Below are positions 55,601 through 64,000 of a stretch of DNA of 64,000 bases, one piece after another. The stretch comes from Schistocephalus solidus (Eukaryota > Platyhelminthes > Cestoda > Diphyllobothriidea > Diphyllobothriidae): contig WEDG01000755.1 in NCBI GenBank assembly GCA_017591395.1, forward strand, positions 62,001 to 126,000. The letters are read 5' to 3'. The position numbers and the translations under genes were made by a program. How positions within the stretch are numbered: position 1 is the first letter of the stretch; the number at the start of each line of letters is the position of its first letter. The notes beneath the pieces are model-generated. The model worked only from the letters and a program-made list of their open reading frames with translations. It was not told the origin of the DNA and did not search any database.

Positions 55601-57353
55601 AACTGCCACCTGTTCTGCTGACTAACTTGGCAAGAAAGAAGTGGGCAAACCGAATCTCGACCAACATGCCTTCATATAGCGCCTGTGATTAAAGGAAAGT
55701 ATAGAAGATAGTGATATGGGCAGCACGCACGTAAATGGGTTAAACCCCCTTTGTCTACGAAGGGGAGGGCCAGTACACTGAGTAAAGGAGGATTACCGCC
55801 ATAAGTCTCTCGAAATGCCGAAGGTATGAGTAGGCGGGAGGGAAGTGGACAGAAATATAGAGTAGCAACAGAGAGACATTGGGAGTTCCGCACAGCCGTA
55901 AACAATGATCAAAAGTGTAAGCATGGAAGAGAAATGTCACTAAATAACGCAAGACGGGTTGCATTGCAAAATTCGTACCAGACTATGCATGAAGCTTTGG
56001 CAAGAGGAGCCATGATAGCTAAAGATGTGGGATGTACAAACACCGAAAAAAATTTTCTCCATTCTACATGAATGAGCAGACACATCACATTGAGAGCGAA
56101 GGCCAAGTAGGGATTGCTTACTGCCCCGCTCTTCGGTAGGAACATGAAGCAGCCCACAAATGCAGGTGTCTTTGCGCTAAATTCAAAGAAATTTGACTTA
56201 GGGTCAATATTAAACGTAGGGCTAAGGTTTGGAGCACTTTGACATTTTTCGGCGAAGTAAGGCGGTTGGACAAGCCTCACAGTCTCAAGTATCACAGTCC
56301 CTTACCTGTCGAGTGGTGACAGGTTTCAAACAGGCCCTCTTGAAATGAAATACTTTCGACCCCTGTGCTTTGTGTGAAGGGCTCGCATAATACCCCGGAG
56401 ATTAGAAGAAGGATATGCTAGCATTCAATCCACTCAGCACATAAATTACTGAACTGACCACCCCTGTTGTTATGCCCATAACGTGAACCAGCATACGCAC
56501 AACGGGGAAAAAGTTCCGTCTTTGCATAGCCGTTAACGACGAACTCCGTGACCAGTCATCCTCTCTAAACTGATTTCAAAACACCCATATCAGGCGTTCA
56601 AATCATGCCTTAGCCAGGAAAACAAACCTTTCCCAACATTCGCCCAAGAAAGTAGTAGTGTTTCAGGTAGTCCTCGCCCAGGGCGCTGGCGTTCGGATTT
56701 GGATAAAGAGTATTGTCATCAGTGTAAAGGAAATAGCCACGCGTTGGATTGAAGCCCGACTGGATGACCTCAGTGAGAAATTCACGCGAAAGACCACCAC
56801 CATCAAAACCCATCTCCTCCACGTTGGCCTGATTGAAGAAGACCACGTTTAGTCGAGGTCGCAGAGAGGGAGCTATGGTGGGGGGGGGGGGGAGGGAGAG
56901 GGAGGAAGAAAATGTCCAGTTAGTCAAATCTTAGCCCCGAATAAAGAGTGGGTATTGCGGCAAAACAGGGACCGACTTCACCCACCATTCTCCTTTGACA
57001 GGTTCTCAAAGGCGTCTTCATAGAGGTAGTCCCGTCGTACACGAACTCTCACGGGTTGCATGTGATCGGCAGGTTCAGTAATGGCCTGCATGAAGTCCAG
57101 CGAAGGTACGCGGGAACTCTGAATAGACTGCCGATGAGCCCGGACAACAGCTTGGAATATCTACATGAAACGCAGTGGAGAAGCCCAAAACGTTATTATT
57201 AGTGTTGACGAAGAGAACTTCAAAAGAGTGTAGGGGGAAGGGGAGAGAAACGAACCTGTACACGCCGCCAGAAGGAGATGACAAAGGGCATTTCGATCAG
57301 AGTAGTCATCTGTCGCCAGTCACGGAAGGACATATCGGTTGAGGCATCGTCAT
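52308..57353 (-). CDS. UBE3C: UBE3C-type HECT E3 ubiquitin ligase, 3' part (seven exons)
   Basis: HECT E3 ligases take ubiquitin from an E2 onto a catalytic cysteine and pass it to lysines of substrates; UBE3C acts with the proteasome and extends chains. The model joins 57353-57256, 57160-56986, 56872-56628, 55682-55558, 55455-55266, 55168-55009 and 52609-52308. All junctions are GT/AG and in phase, giving 430 residues plus a stop. The HECT N-lobe shows MGFDGGGLSREFL, SGFNPTRGYF, LYPNP and HYYFLGRMLGK. The C-lobe shows SCSRPP-like ACSRPPMFGF and the active-site STCMNLLKLP, ending GFEYS. HYYFLGRMLGK and SGFNP resemble UBE3C more than UBE3B. The family is about 1080 residues long, so about 650 N-terminal residues (including any IQ motif) are missing; their exons must lie upstream, in this window unrecognised or beyond it. 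Most introns are about 100 bp. Confidence 0.9.
52610..55008 (-). other. Long UBE3C intron
   Basis: This 2399-bp AT-rich intron separates the hinge exon from the catalytic C-lobe exon. Near 54.7 kb a TTGAATAAACTGATCTGAAG word resembles the LINE tail at 46.36 kb, so a decayed LINE end may lie inside (weak). Confidence 0.6.
55009..55168 (-). CDS. UBE3C: UBE3C exon, end of HECT N-lobe and hinge
   Basis: The exon codes for IYPQSRAFIAGVTDVVYLEW, then LRLFDAEELQVLISGADTDI and DLRQHTVYVG. EELQVLISG is the conserved N-lobe end of this HECT group, and DLRQHTVY leads into the hinge. The acceptor is tttttag and the donor A|gtgagt. The intron that follows is 2.4 kb, unlike the ~100-bp introns around it. 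Confidence 0.92.
55266..55455 (-). CDS. UBE3C: UBE3C exon, E2-facing part of the HECT N-lobe
   Basis: The exon codes for LELDFTIVQDNFGESKVVEL, then KPGGGSIPVTEATRVEYIHL and KLNRQ. It corresponds to UBE3C LGLNFTVVNNDLGEAQVVELKFGG and VT..NRIAYIHLVA.Y.LNRQ. The acceptor is tttgcag and the donor CAG|gttag. Confidence 0.92.
55558..55682 (-). CDS. UBE3C: UBE3C exon, HECT N-lobe helix region
   Basis: The exon codes for ALYEGMLVEIRFAHFFLAKL, followed by GFDYLHSLDRELYR. It matches the UBE3C ALYE.MLVELPFA.FFLSKLL and LASLDPE.Y block. It sits between a cacag acceptor and an AG|gttagt donor, and the split Arg codon is completed by the next exon. Confidence 0.92.
56628..56872 (-). CDS. UBE3C: UBE3C exon, HECT N-lobe
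   Basis: The exon codes for LNVVFFNQANVEEMGFDGGG, followed by LSREFLTEVIQSGFNPTRGY, LYPNPNAS and HYYFLGRMLGK, the highly conserved HECT N-lobe core. The intron before it has a polypyrimidine tract of about 14 C on the minus strand (a G run at 56878-56892 on plus) and ends accatag. The donor is AAG|gtttgt. Confidence 0.92.
56986..57160 (-). CDS. UBE3C: UBE3C exon, entry to HECT domain
   Basis: The exon codes for IFQAVVRAHRQSIQ, then VRVRRDYLYEDAFENLSKEN. The RRDYLYEDAFE block is the conserved beginning of the HECT N-lobe in the UBE3B/UBE3C group. The acceptor is catgtag and the donor AATG|gtgggt. The last base joins the next exon to make an Ala codon. Confidence 0.85.
57256..57353 (-). CDS. 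UBE3C: UBE3C exon, pre-HECT helical region
   Basis: The exon codes for DDDASTDMSFRDWRQM and then EMPFVISFWRRVQ, corresponding to the stretch before HECT where UBE3C has a PFVVPFEERVKIFQ-like helix. It starts after cccag (phase 1 left from an upstream exon not found) and ends CAG before gttcgt. This is the most 5' exon that can be supported. Confidence 0.75.
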
Positions 57354-58488
57354 CTGGGTAGAAATGGAATAAAGAGTTGTGAAGAAGTCATGACAGGCAC
57401 TCTTTTGCGCCGAGAGACCTGAGATGAGCGCATGAAATCCGCGGAAATCTGAAACACTTTGAAGATTCATTTAGTTGTATTACTCATGACTTGTAGCAAC
57501 GAGAATAACTAAACGGTACAAATAAGACGGTCAGTAGCGTCTCCTCTCTGAGCTAAGGGAAAAGGTAGTTATATAAAATAAGCAAACGTTTGTGTGATAA
57601 AATGATCCCATCGCAAGCCTGTCCTTGTGGTAGGAGGACCGATATAGTTAGGAATCTTCCCTGTGCGAGACACAAATGAAGGTTGTAAGCGAAGAGTTGG
57701 CGACAGAACTCAATCGTCATCATACAGTCGATAACTACAGGTCCCTGTGGAGGTTGATTGACAACGTGAAAAAGATGACTGACTAGGGCTTTTGTTTTAG
57801 TAATCATGCCCTTCAATAGCATGAGTCCTCTGTGGACAACCAGCTAGGACAGGAAAGCGGTTCGCATGGTAAAATTTACCCCACCCGCGTTTATCTAGCT
57901 GTCTCAACTAGGATCTCGTCTCTACAGTACGGCTAAGGCGAACTCACGAATCGTGCATTTAGACTGCGCAGCTTTACTGGACTATTAAAGTAGCTTAGGC
58001 AGGTAATAAAAGAGGATGGATATGCATGAATAGTAGACTTCACCCCCTCCTCCCTCAAACCACGTTTTAGGAGACCCCTACAATTGGCTCTTTTCGCTTA
58101 CTTAACACAGGGTAAGAGATGATTTTTTAAAGATAATTGGTGGCCTACACTAACTCATCCCACGTGGAGAGACAGTTATTCACAAAGAAAGAGTGGTTCA
58201 TGGTATAGCACTTCGATCATGGGAAACCACGAGGGCCAACACTGTGCACGACAAGGCGGGCGCGCTGGTGACCTGCACGTGGAGCATGTACTACACGTCC
58301 ACACCCGCGTCTTCCCGAATAACCTTGACCTCGGCCGGCAGTTACACTTACACTCGGGGTTTCCAAAGTGCAGATCTCAGGTAAGCGAGAGATTACCTTA
58401 AAGGCATAAACTGAAGCGAGGTGCCGCATCAGTAAGCAGCATTTCAAGAGCAGTTGACGTGTTAGCTCATTAAAAGTTAGTCGAAACG
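57354..58488. other. Upstream flank of the supported UBE3C exons
   Basis: An upstream UBE3C exon ending one base into a codon is expected but none was recognised. Near 58.2-58.38 kb is a GC-rich patch with a strong plus-strand donor-like CAG|GTAAGC at 58380. Its coding status is unclear. Confidence 0.3.
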
Positions 58489-58812
58489 AATGTACTTTAC
58501 CGCATTCCGTGTTCAAATTGCTCTAGCGCTTACGTAGGCCATACGTGTCGACAACTTGGGACCCACATAAACGAACATAAACTGGCCATCCGCCGACACG
58601 ATCCCTTGTCCCTCGTGTTTGCGCACGCCATGGACTGTGACCACCGCTTCAATTGGGACGCAACCGAAGTGGCTGCCATGGCTAACACCAAGCAGGCAAG
58701 AGAATTCCTCGAAGCCTGGCACTCCAACACAAACAGCATCAACCGCCATGTCGATTTGGATGCACATTACGAAGGTCTGCGTGCACGGCTCACTGACTCG
58801 CATCGACCTTAA
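58489..58812 (+). mobile_element. Orphan GIY-YIG endonuclease fragment of a Penelope-like element
   Basis: One open frame codes for VLYRIPCSNCSSAYVGHTCR, QLGTHINEHKLAIRRHD, SLVFAHAMDCDHRFNWD, AREFLEAWHSNTNSINRHVD and LRARLTDSHRP, then TAA. This is the C-x2-C plus AYVG..R.L..RI.EH layout of the Penelope-type GIY-YIG domain with the downstream EAW...N.RHVDL block. The key Tyr, Arg and Glu/Asn positions look intact, but the RT is absent, so it is a truncated element, different in sequence from the one at 46.9 kb. Confidence 0.8.
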
Positions 58813-58814
58813 AC

Positions 58815-61800
58815 CCAAAATAGCTTATCCATGTTTGACCAAGGGGAAATCCACGGACGCGTGAACCACAATCGGGAATTTAACCCCTCCCCTCACTCCC
58901 GACATTTATCGTAACACGTTTCTTGACTCCCTCCCACGCACGTCCGCCTTTATTTCCCCCCGCCCGCCCACCAAGCTCTCTAGTGTGATATATATATGAT
59001 TATGTTCCATGATTAGGCAGATCGCATTCTGTTTTGCTAATCCGTTGTGGTTAAAGGTTTATTCAAGTATACCAGTTAATGAATCATTAGTATCCATACG
59101 CATAGGATGCGGCTCATTTCGTGTATAATGGTTTGTGTTATTCAATTTCCCCTTTAAATTAGATTTAAGTGGAAAAAATAGCCATGACAACGGCTCTGAA
59201 AGTGAAATAAATGGTCAAATAAGCGAAACAAATCTCCAGATGTTTTTAAATAGGCAGTAAAAACATTGTTTTCTGAAGAAACGTAAATATTTGTGCGAAA
59301 ACTTTGGCTAGCGTTTTAGCCGCAAAACATTTTTTTAAAATCCTCATCTCTATTACTTACTGGACATGAACTTCCATTGTCTCCTAATGAAACCCTTGAA
59401 AACTCTGGTGCCAGTTACCTTCTTAGTACACCAACTATTCACCGGTAAGCTGATGGTGAGGCAAAACACTGTACGCAAATTTATGCATCAAAACTGACAA
59501 TTTGTCTGAAGTCCTTGTAAGTGGTTTGTTTTCTACCAAGTAGCGCAGTATGTTGTTAACCAAAGAGCAGCAAACGAGTTAGCAACGTCGTATTTTCGTT
59601 ACCTAGGCAACGCACAATGCTAACGTATTTTTTAGGATCTAGTGGGTCGCCTAATCACGAAGGTCCTTTATAGAACGTCGTCAGTATAGTTTGTTGCTCG
59701 GTTGCAATGTTGCTGATATAATTACAAGGAAACTGCTCTATACGTAATTCACCCCTTCTACGCTGCGGAGTTCAAAAAGCCACACTTTAATTGTTTACCC
59801 ATCTGATTTTACAGAAAAAATTACTGATCAACAGTCTATTCAACCCCATTATTACGAACTATATTTTATGGGTCTGTTTTTCCGACAGAATTCTCACAAA
59901 ACTAGTCACGGAAACCAATACGGGAAGTCGTCGAGGTTACAAAAGCATATAATAGCAACAACCTTGTCACCTATGAAGATATTTTGATAACTTTAGTAAA
60001 ATTTCATTGCAACTCTGCGAGGCGACTTTGCTATAAGATAAATGTTGCAGGAATAATAAACTGTTATTTAAGCGTTTAACGCTAGCAGTTTCGAGTCCAA
60101 ACTTTCCTGCTAGGATATTAAAAGTGAAAAGGATATTTTAAAATGGATATCTTTTTCTTTTCAATAGATATTTTGTTTAATTTTCAAGACCAAGGTACAA
60201 CTGAGTCAGTGAACTAACAGTAAAATCTATGATCAATTTTGTGATAAGTCTACTTTGGCTTTCATAAAACAGTTGCGAAAATTGTACAGTTTATCGTCGC
60301 GGAGGGCGATATGACGTAAGCCAAAACGGAGTTGTACAGATTTAAACCGCAGTAATTATGTCTGAGAGCGAGGGGATGATCAATAACGCAGAATTCGATT
60401 AGCAAATTATCTGATCCTTTTGTTATATTGCCATGCTTCACTATCGGCAAAAAATGATTGAGGCCCCGGAGGCAGTGGAAGGTAAACCGAGAGGTGACGG
60501 GGAAGAGCCAAGCACGAGAGGGAAAGGAAAATCATCTATGCATAGAGATAATGGAGTTTCTACGAAAATTGACCTCAAGTTTAGTGTAGCAGTAAATTAC
60601 TTGGCTTGAACGCAAACGGAAACTTGGAAAAGGAGATAACCCGATGTGCCGGAAAATGTGACTCCATTGTTTATAATGTTAAAGCATTCAGGGTGAGGTG
60701 GCCGCAGTTAAAAGCACAATGGACTGAGTTTAAATTATTACGTAGCATACCGCTTTCCGGTGCTCCTTTGGAAAACGGAGCTTGGCCATATTTTTGAACC
60801 GAAAAAATAACATTTATTTTATCGACATTATCGGCATATAAGCACTCGATGTGCCATCCGCAGGCATCGGTGTGAAGATAAAAACGTGAGGCGCAGGCGT
60901 GAAACCCCAAACCACCTCAATTTTCTCGAAGAATAATAGATTTCCCATGGACAGACTGGACAAACTGAGCACGATAAGGACACTATGCTGTCAGTTGGTA
61001 GAGCCAATCCAAGCGGAATAACCCATGTCGTTTTTTGTCTTTGGGACGTGGTTATATGTAACAAAACTAAAGGCTGAAGTATAATTAGGAAGCACAATAG
61101 AGGACCCCAATTACCCGTTCTGAGATAGGAGGAACAGAGTTCAGCTGCTGCGTCCTTATGCGACAAAAATGTGGCCCTCCTTTGCGAAGATTACCGACTC
61201 TTCACCACACAAATGCCTAACAATCCGGGAATGCTGCCTCCGAGAGCATGGGCCATTTGGGTTGCTGGTTGCGGCTATGCAAACCACACGGTCATTTTTC
61301 ACAAGGACACACTTTAGAGAAGGGAGCATTTTCACCAGTGTAAGTTAAGGTCAGGTGAAGGCCAATGTTGAGGCAGCACTTTCACTTTCAGCCAACTCGA
61401 CCCCTCGACAAGATTCACGTCGATGAAGCAGTTACCTGCTACTAAGCCAGCACCAGCTGTATGGTAGATTCCCACGCGTTTATGAAAATTAATCCTACTA
61501 AACTGACGGTGCTCGTGATAGTTGCCTCTGTTGTTGCGCGTTTGTTTCTATTCTCGGAAATAAGTGCCGCAGTGGCTGTTCAATGAGAGAAACGTAAATA
61601 CCTCAAGGAAAGAACATGCAAGGACCAATCAAATAAGTCATTTTACGTTACTTTACACCCGAAACCGGCAAATCACATTCAGTTTACAAAGATTAAAAAC
61701 GACTTATCGATGGAGGTATTTTTCGGGCTCTTTAAAGACCATATATTTTGCAGTTGGGAGCTCCCACTGACGATGTTACAGTAAGTTACAGTACGTGCTC

Positions 61801-62660
61801 ATCCCGTCTTGACGTAGGGCCTTAGAGCCTTTATAGGCCTCTTATTACCGACCGATGTTTTTTTGTTCATTCAGCGTTGAGTATGTGCATATGCATATAG
61901 AGAATGGGCTACCGACAAAGGCAACGGTGAGCGAGATAAATATTTCCTTTACAAAAAGAAGGGCTTTCAGTAAGCGCCTGTTGATTCCATTTTGCGCTTT
62001 TCATTGGACTATGCAGGAATTGTCCTTGGTGTTCCACTATCGAAAGCGCAATAAAACGGAACGCACGCAGGTATAATCACAAAATCCCGTTTTAGATTGG
62101 AGGCCCATTGCCCCTGATCGTCATTTAAGCCCTCAAAGTCAGTTACTGAAACAAATCCACGGATATTAGGGGGTTCAGGAAGAAGACACGGCGAGAACTG
62201 CCTGCAACCTGCTCGCTTAACAACAAGTTCCTGCACCTGCCCACCCAGTTGCTTCCGCGTGTCACGTGCTGCCCTCTCTGAACCAGATGTCGCCAAGCCG
62301 TTTTTACCCAAGGGCGTAGTGATTGGATAGAGGAGAGATATTAAAAATCAATTCATCTATTATTTTCCGTCAGTATTTCTTGATTCGGAATTCCTGCACG
62401 GTCTGAAAACTCAGAGCAGTATACTGACGGTTCCTGCGATTGAACGCTGTCCGATTGTTAAACAAAAACCAGCAACTGATGTCTTTTTTTTGATAAAATC
62501 TATATGATGACAATAGCTGGTGCATTGACGAAGACCTAGGCCAGAACGTAGCCTCCCAATCTCAATTGTCTTTGTTGGAGGTCCTCCGCTGCAGACAGTA
62601 CGAATCGTAAGGCGCCTGCCATCGAGAGTTCCAACCTGGGAAGCAGTGAGCAATGGAACG
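58815..62660. other. Region with no recognised feature
   Basis: AT-rich DNA with short unrecognised open frames. No UBE3C exons were found. Confidence 0.45.
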
Positions 62661-62663
62661 ACC

Positions 62664-62984
62664 ACGTCAGGTCACCTGATCGGTGCAATATTGGACAAAC
62701 GCGTTTAATTGATGCTCACGTTTTCATACGTCAGGTCACATGATCGGTGCAATATTGGACAAACGCGTTTAATTGATGCTCACGTTTTCATACGTCAGGT
62801 CACCTGATCGGTGCAATATTGGACAAACGCGTTTAATTGATGCTCACGTTTTCATACGTCAGGTCACCTGATCGGTGCAATATTGGACAAACGCGTTTAA
62901 TTGATGCTCACGTTTTCATACGTCAGGTCACCTGATCGGTGCAATATTGGACAAACGCGTTTAATTGATGCTCACGTTTTCATA
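62664..62984. repeat. Five-copy 64-bp minisatellite
   Basis: Units start at 62664, 62728, 62792, 62856 and 62920, each ACGTCAGGTCACCTGATCGG followed by TGCAATATTGGACAAACG and CGTTTAATTGATGCTCACG. Period is exactly 64 bp. The only difference noticed is CACATGAT for CACCTGAT in the second unit, apart from the ends. Each unit has AGGTCA inside a near-palindrome CAGGTCACCTG. Confidence 0.96.
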
Positions 62985-62989
62985 CAGTA

Positions 62990-64000
62990 GTTTCTAGCTG
63001 CTGCTGCGTGATAATCGACTCGCTGATGGGTCCCTTAAGATTACCCACATGGATTCCATCATGAATACCCCTGGCGCTTGGCAAAGAATCAGAATCAGCC
63101 AGATCGTCGCGGTAACAATACCAGAAACTCATTGCATCAGAACCACAGCTGTTATGGAGATTGCTCGCATGTACACAGGCGAAAATACGAGTTCCAGAAA
63201 ACACCTGACAGCACGGGAACTCAGTCGTTGGAATGAGAACTTTATTCGCCTAACTCTTCAAATGGGCACGCGAAACCAACATCGGATAAACGGGCATCAG
63301 ACTTATGAGTGTTGCTCATTAGGTGGCCACACGTTCAAGTTAAATGAGGCAGGAATTCTTGTGAGAGACACCAACTGCATGAACCTCCAGTTGGCTTAAT
63401 CATGGTTATATGGCGCAGTAACAATCGCAGTGGTCTGCCCCTGCATATAGAGCCCACAGACAGAGGACTCGGTCAGGCAGGCAGCACACAATGAATGCTG
63501 CTACCGGGGACAGTACTGGACTGCAAAATTGCAGAATGGTTAACGCGCCAGTAACCAATATGGGTAAGGACAGTGTGGCAATCAAGAACTCAGCGGCGGA
63601 CCACCGAGCAAATACCACACCAGGTGCAAGTGTCTGTAATGCATGCAAGAGTTCAGAAAACCCACAGCAATTGTGCGTCTAAACTTTGTACTTATACTTG
63701 TCACGGCTGCGAACATGCATGACCTAGCCGGTCTCGATGATGTCACGGATTGTGCTTCTCCAAGCGTGACGATTCGCGGCAGCAGACCTGGACAGCTCAA
63801 TCCATTCTCTCCACCAACGATGGACACCGAATACCAAGAAGGTCCAAGAAGAGTTTCCATGTCTCGACGAACCGTGTCGAGCCAGGTTTTAAGCTAACCA
63901 CATCTTCGACGCCTCAAATTGGATAGTGGGGCCGGATCAAGAGCAGTAACACTGCGTTTGTGAGGTGGGCAACGAAGAACGTGCCAAAACCACCTCAGCC
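62990..64000. other. Right end of window, repeat-like sequence
   Basis: A plus-strand frame at 63049-63399 contains GGHTFKLNEAGILVRD, which resembles the GHTFK.DEAEIL.R block of Penelope GIY-YIG domains (63320-63375), suggesting a short decayed fragment. The remainder, including the 63640-63900 frame, is unrecognised. Confidence 0.35.

Noticed and set aside
57553..57822. Minus-strand open frame as an upstream UBE3C exon
   Set aside because: No similarity to the UBE3C pre-HECT region was recognised and no phase-compatible splice donor could be defended.
62664..62984. Possible CRISPR array
   Set aside because: The whole 64-bp unit is repeated with no unique spacers, and the DNA is eukaryotic. 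It is a minisatellite.

Overview
This window is eukaryotic nuclear DNA. Coding sequence is split by GT/AG introns, intergenic and intronic DNA is full of decayed retroelements and microsatellites, and there are no operons. The retroelements (an APE-type LINE with C-terminal C2H2 fingers, Penelope-like elements with GIY-YIG nucleases, CR1/Jockey-like LINEs) and the gene style (some ~100 bp introns, some very long ones) suggest a flatworm, most likely a large-genome tapeworm of the Spirometra/Dibothriocephalus type. That placement is inference from remembered family resemblance.

Two host genes can be supported, both on the minus strand. (1) An Axin orthologue, the Wnt destruction-complex scaffold, runs from about 39.15 kb down to 5.41 kb in four coding exons: an RGS exon, a 1.3-kb exon with the GSK3- and beta-catenin-binding regions, and two exons that make a C-terminal DIX domain. 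The splice phases join exactly into a 2316-nt reading frame (771 codons plus stop). Introns are about 18.1, 11.6 and 1.7 kb. (2) The 3' part of a UBE3C-type HECT E3 ubiquitin ligase runs from 57,353 to 52,308 in seven exons that join in phase and end with the catalytic-cysteine lobe. Its 5' exons were not found here.

The rest is mostly mobile DNA. The region 0-4 kb is nearly featureless, with a solo Penelope-type terminal motif at 1.9 kb and a 500-bp GA/GATA microsatellite at 4.3 kb. Axin intron 2 (7.6-19.2 kb) holds copies of a ~370-bp interspersed repeat (called A here), telomere-like degenerate arrays, a GGA array and an old antisense LINE relic. Axin intron 1 (20.5-38.6 kb) holds a nearly complete but frameshifted LINE (22.0-26.6 kb), more A repeats with (GT)n tracts, a second repeat B joined to A, a tandem A array (29.7-31.05 kb) and a CpG-rich patch at 27.5-28.0 kb. 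Between the two genes (40-49.2 kb) lie at least five degraded retroelements: a CR1/Jockey-like LINE, a second RT fragment, two related LINE 3' ends placed head to head, and a 2.7-kb Penelope-like element with matching sequence at both ends. Upstream of the UBE3C exons are an orphan GIY-YIG nuclease fragment and a near-perfect 5 x 64-bp minisatellite.

Axin and UBE3C are not expected to work together directly. No intact autonomous mobile element and no prokaryotic system was seen.
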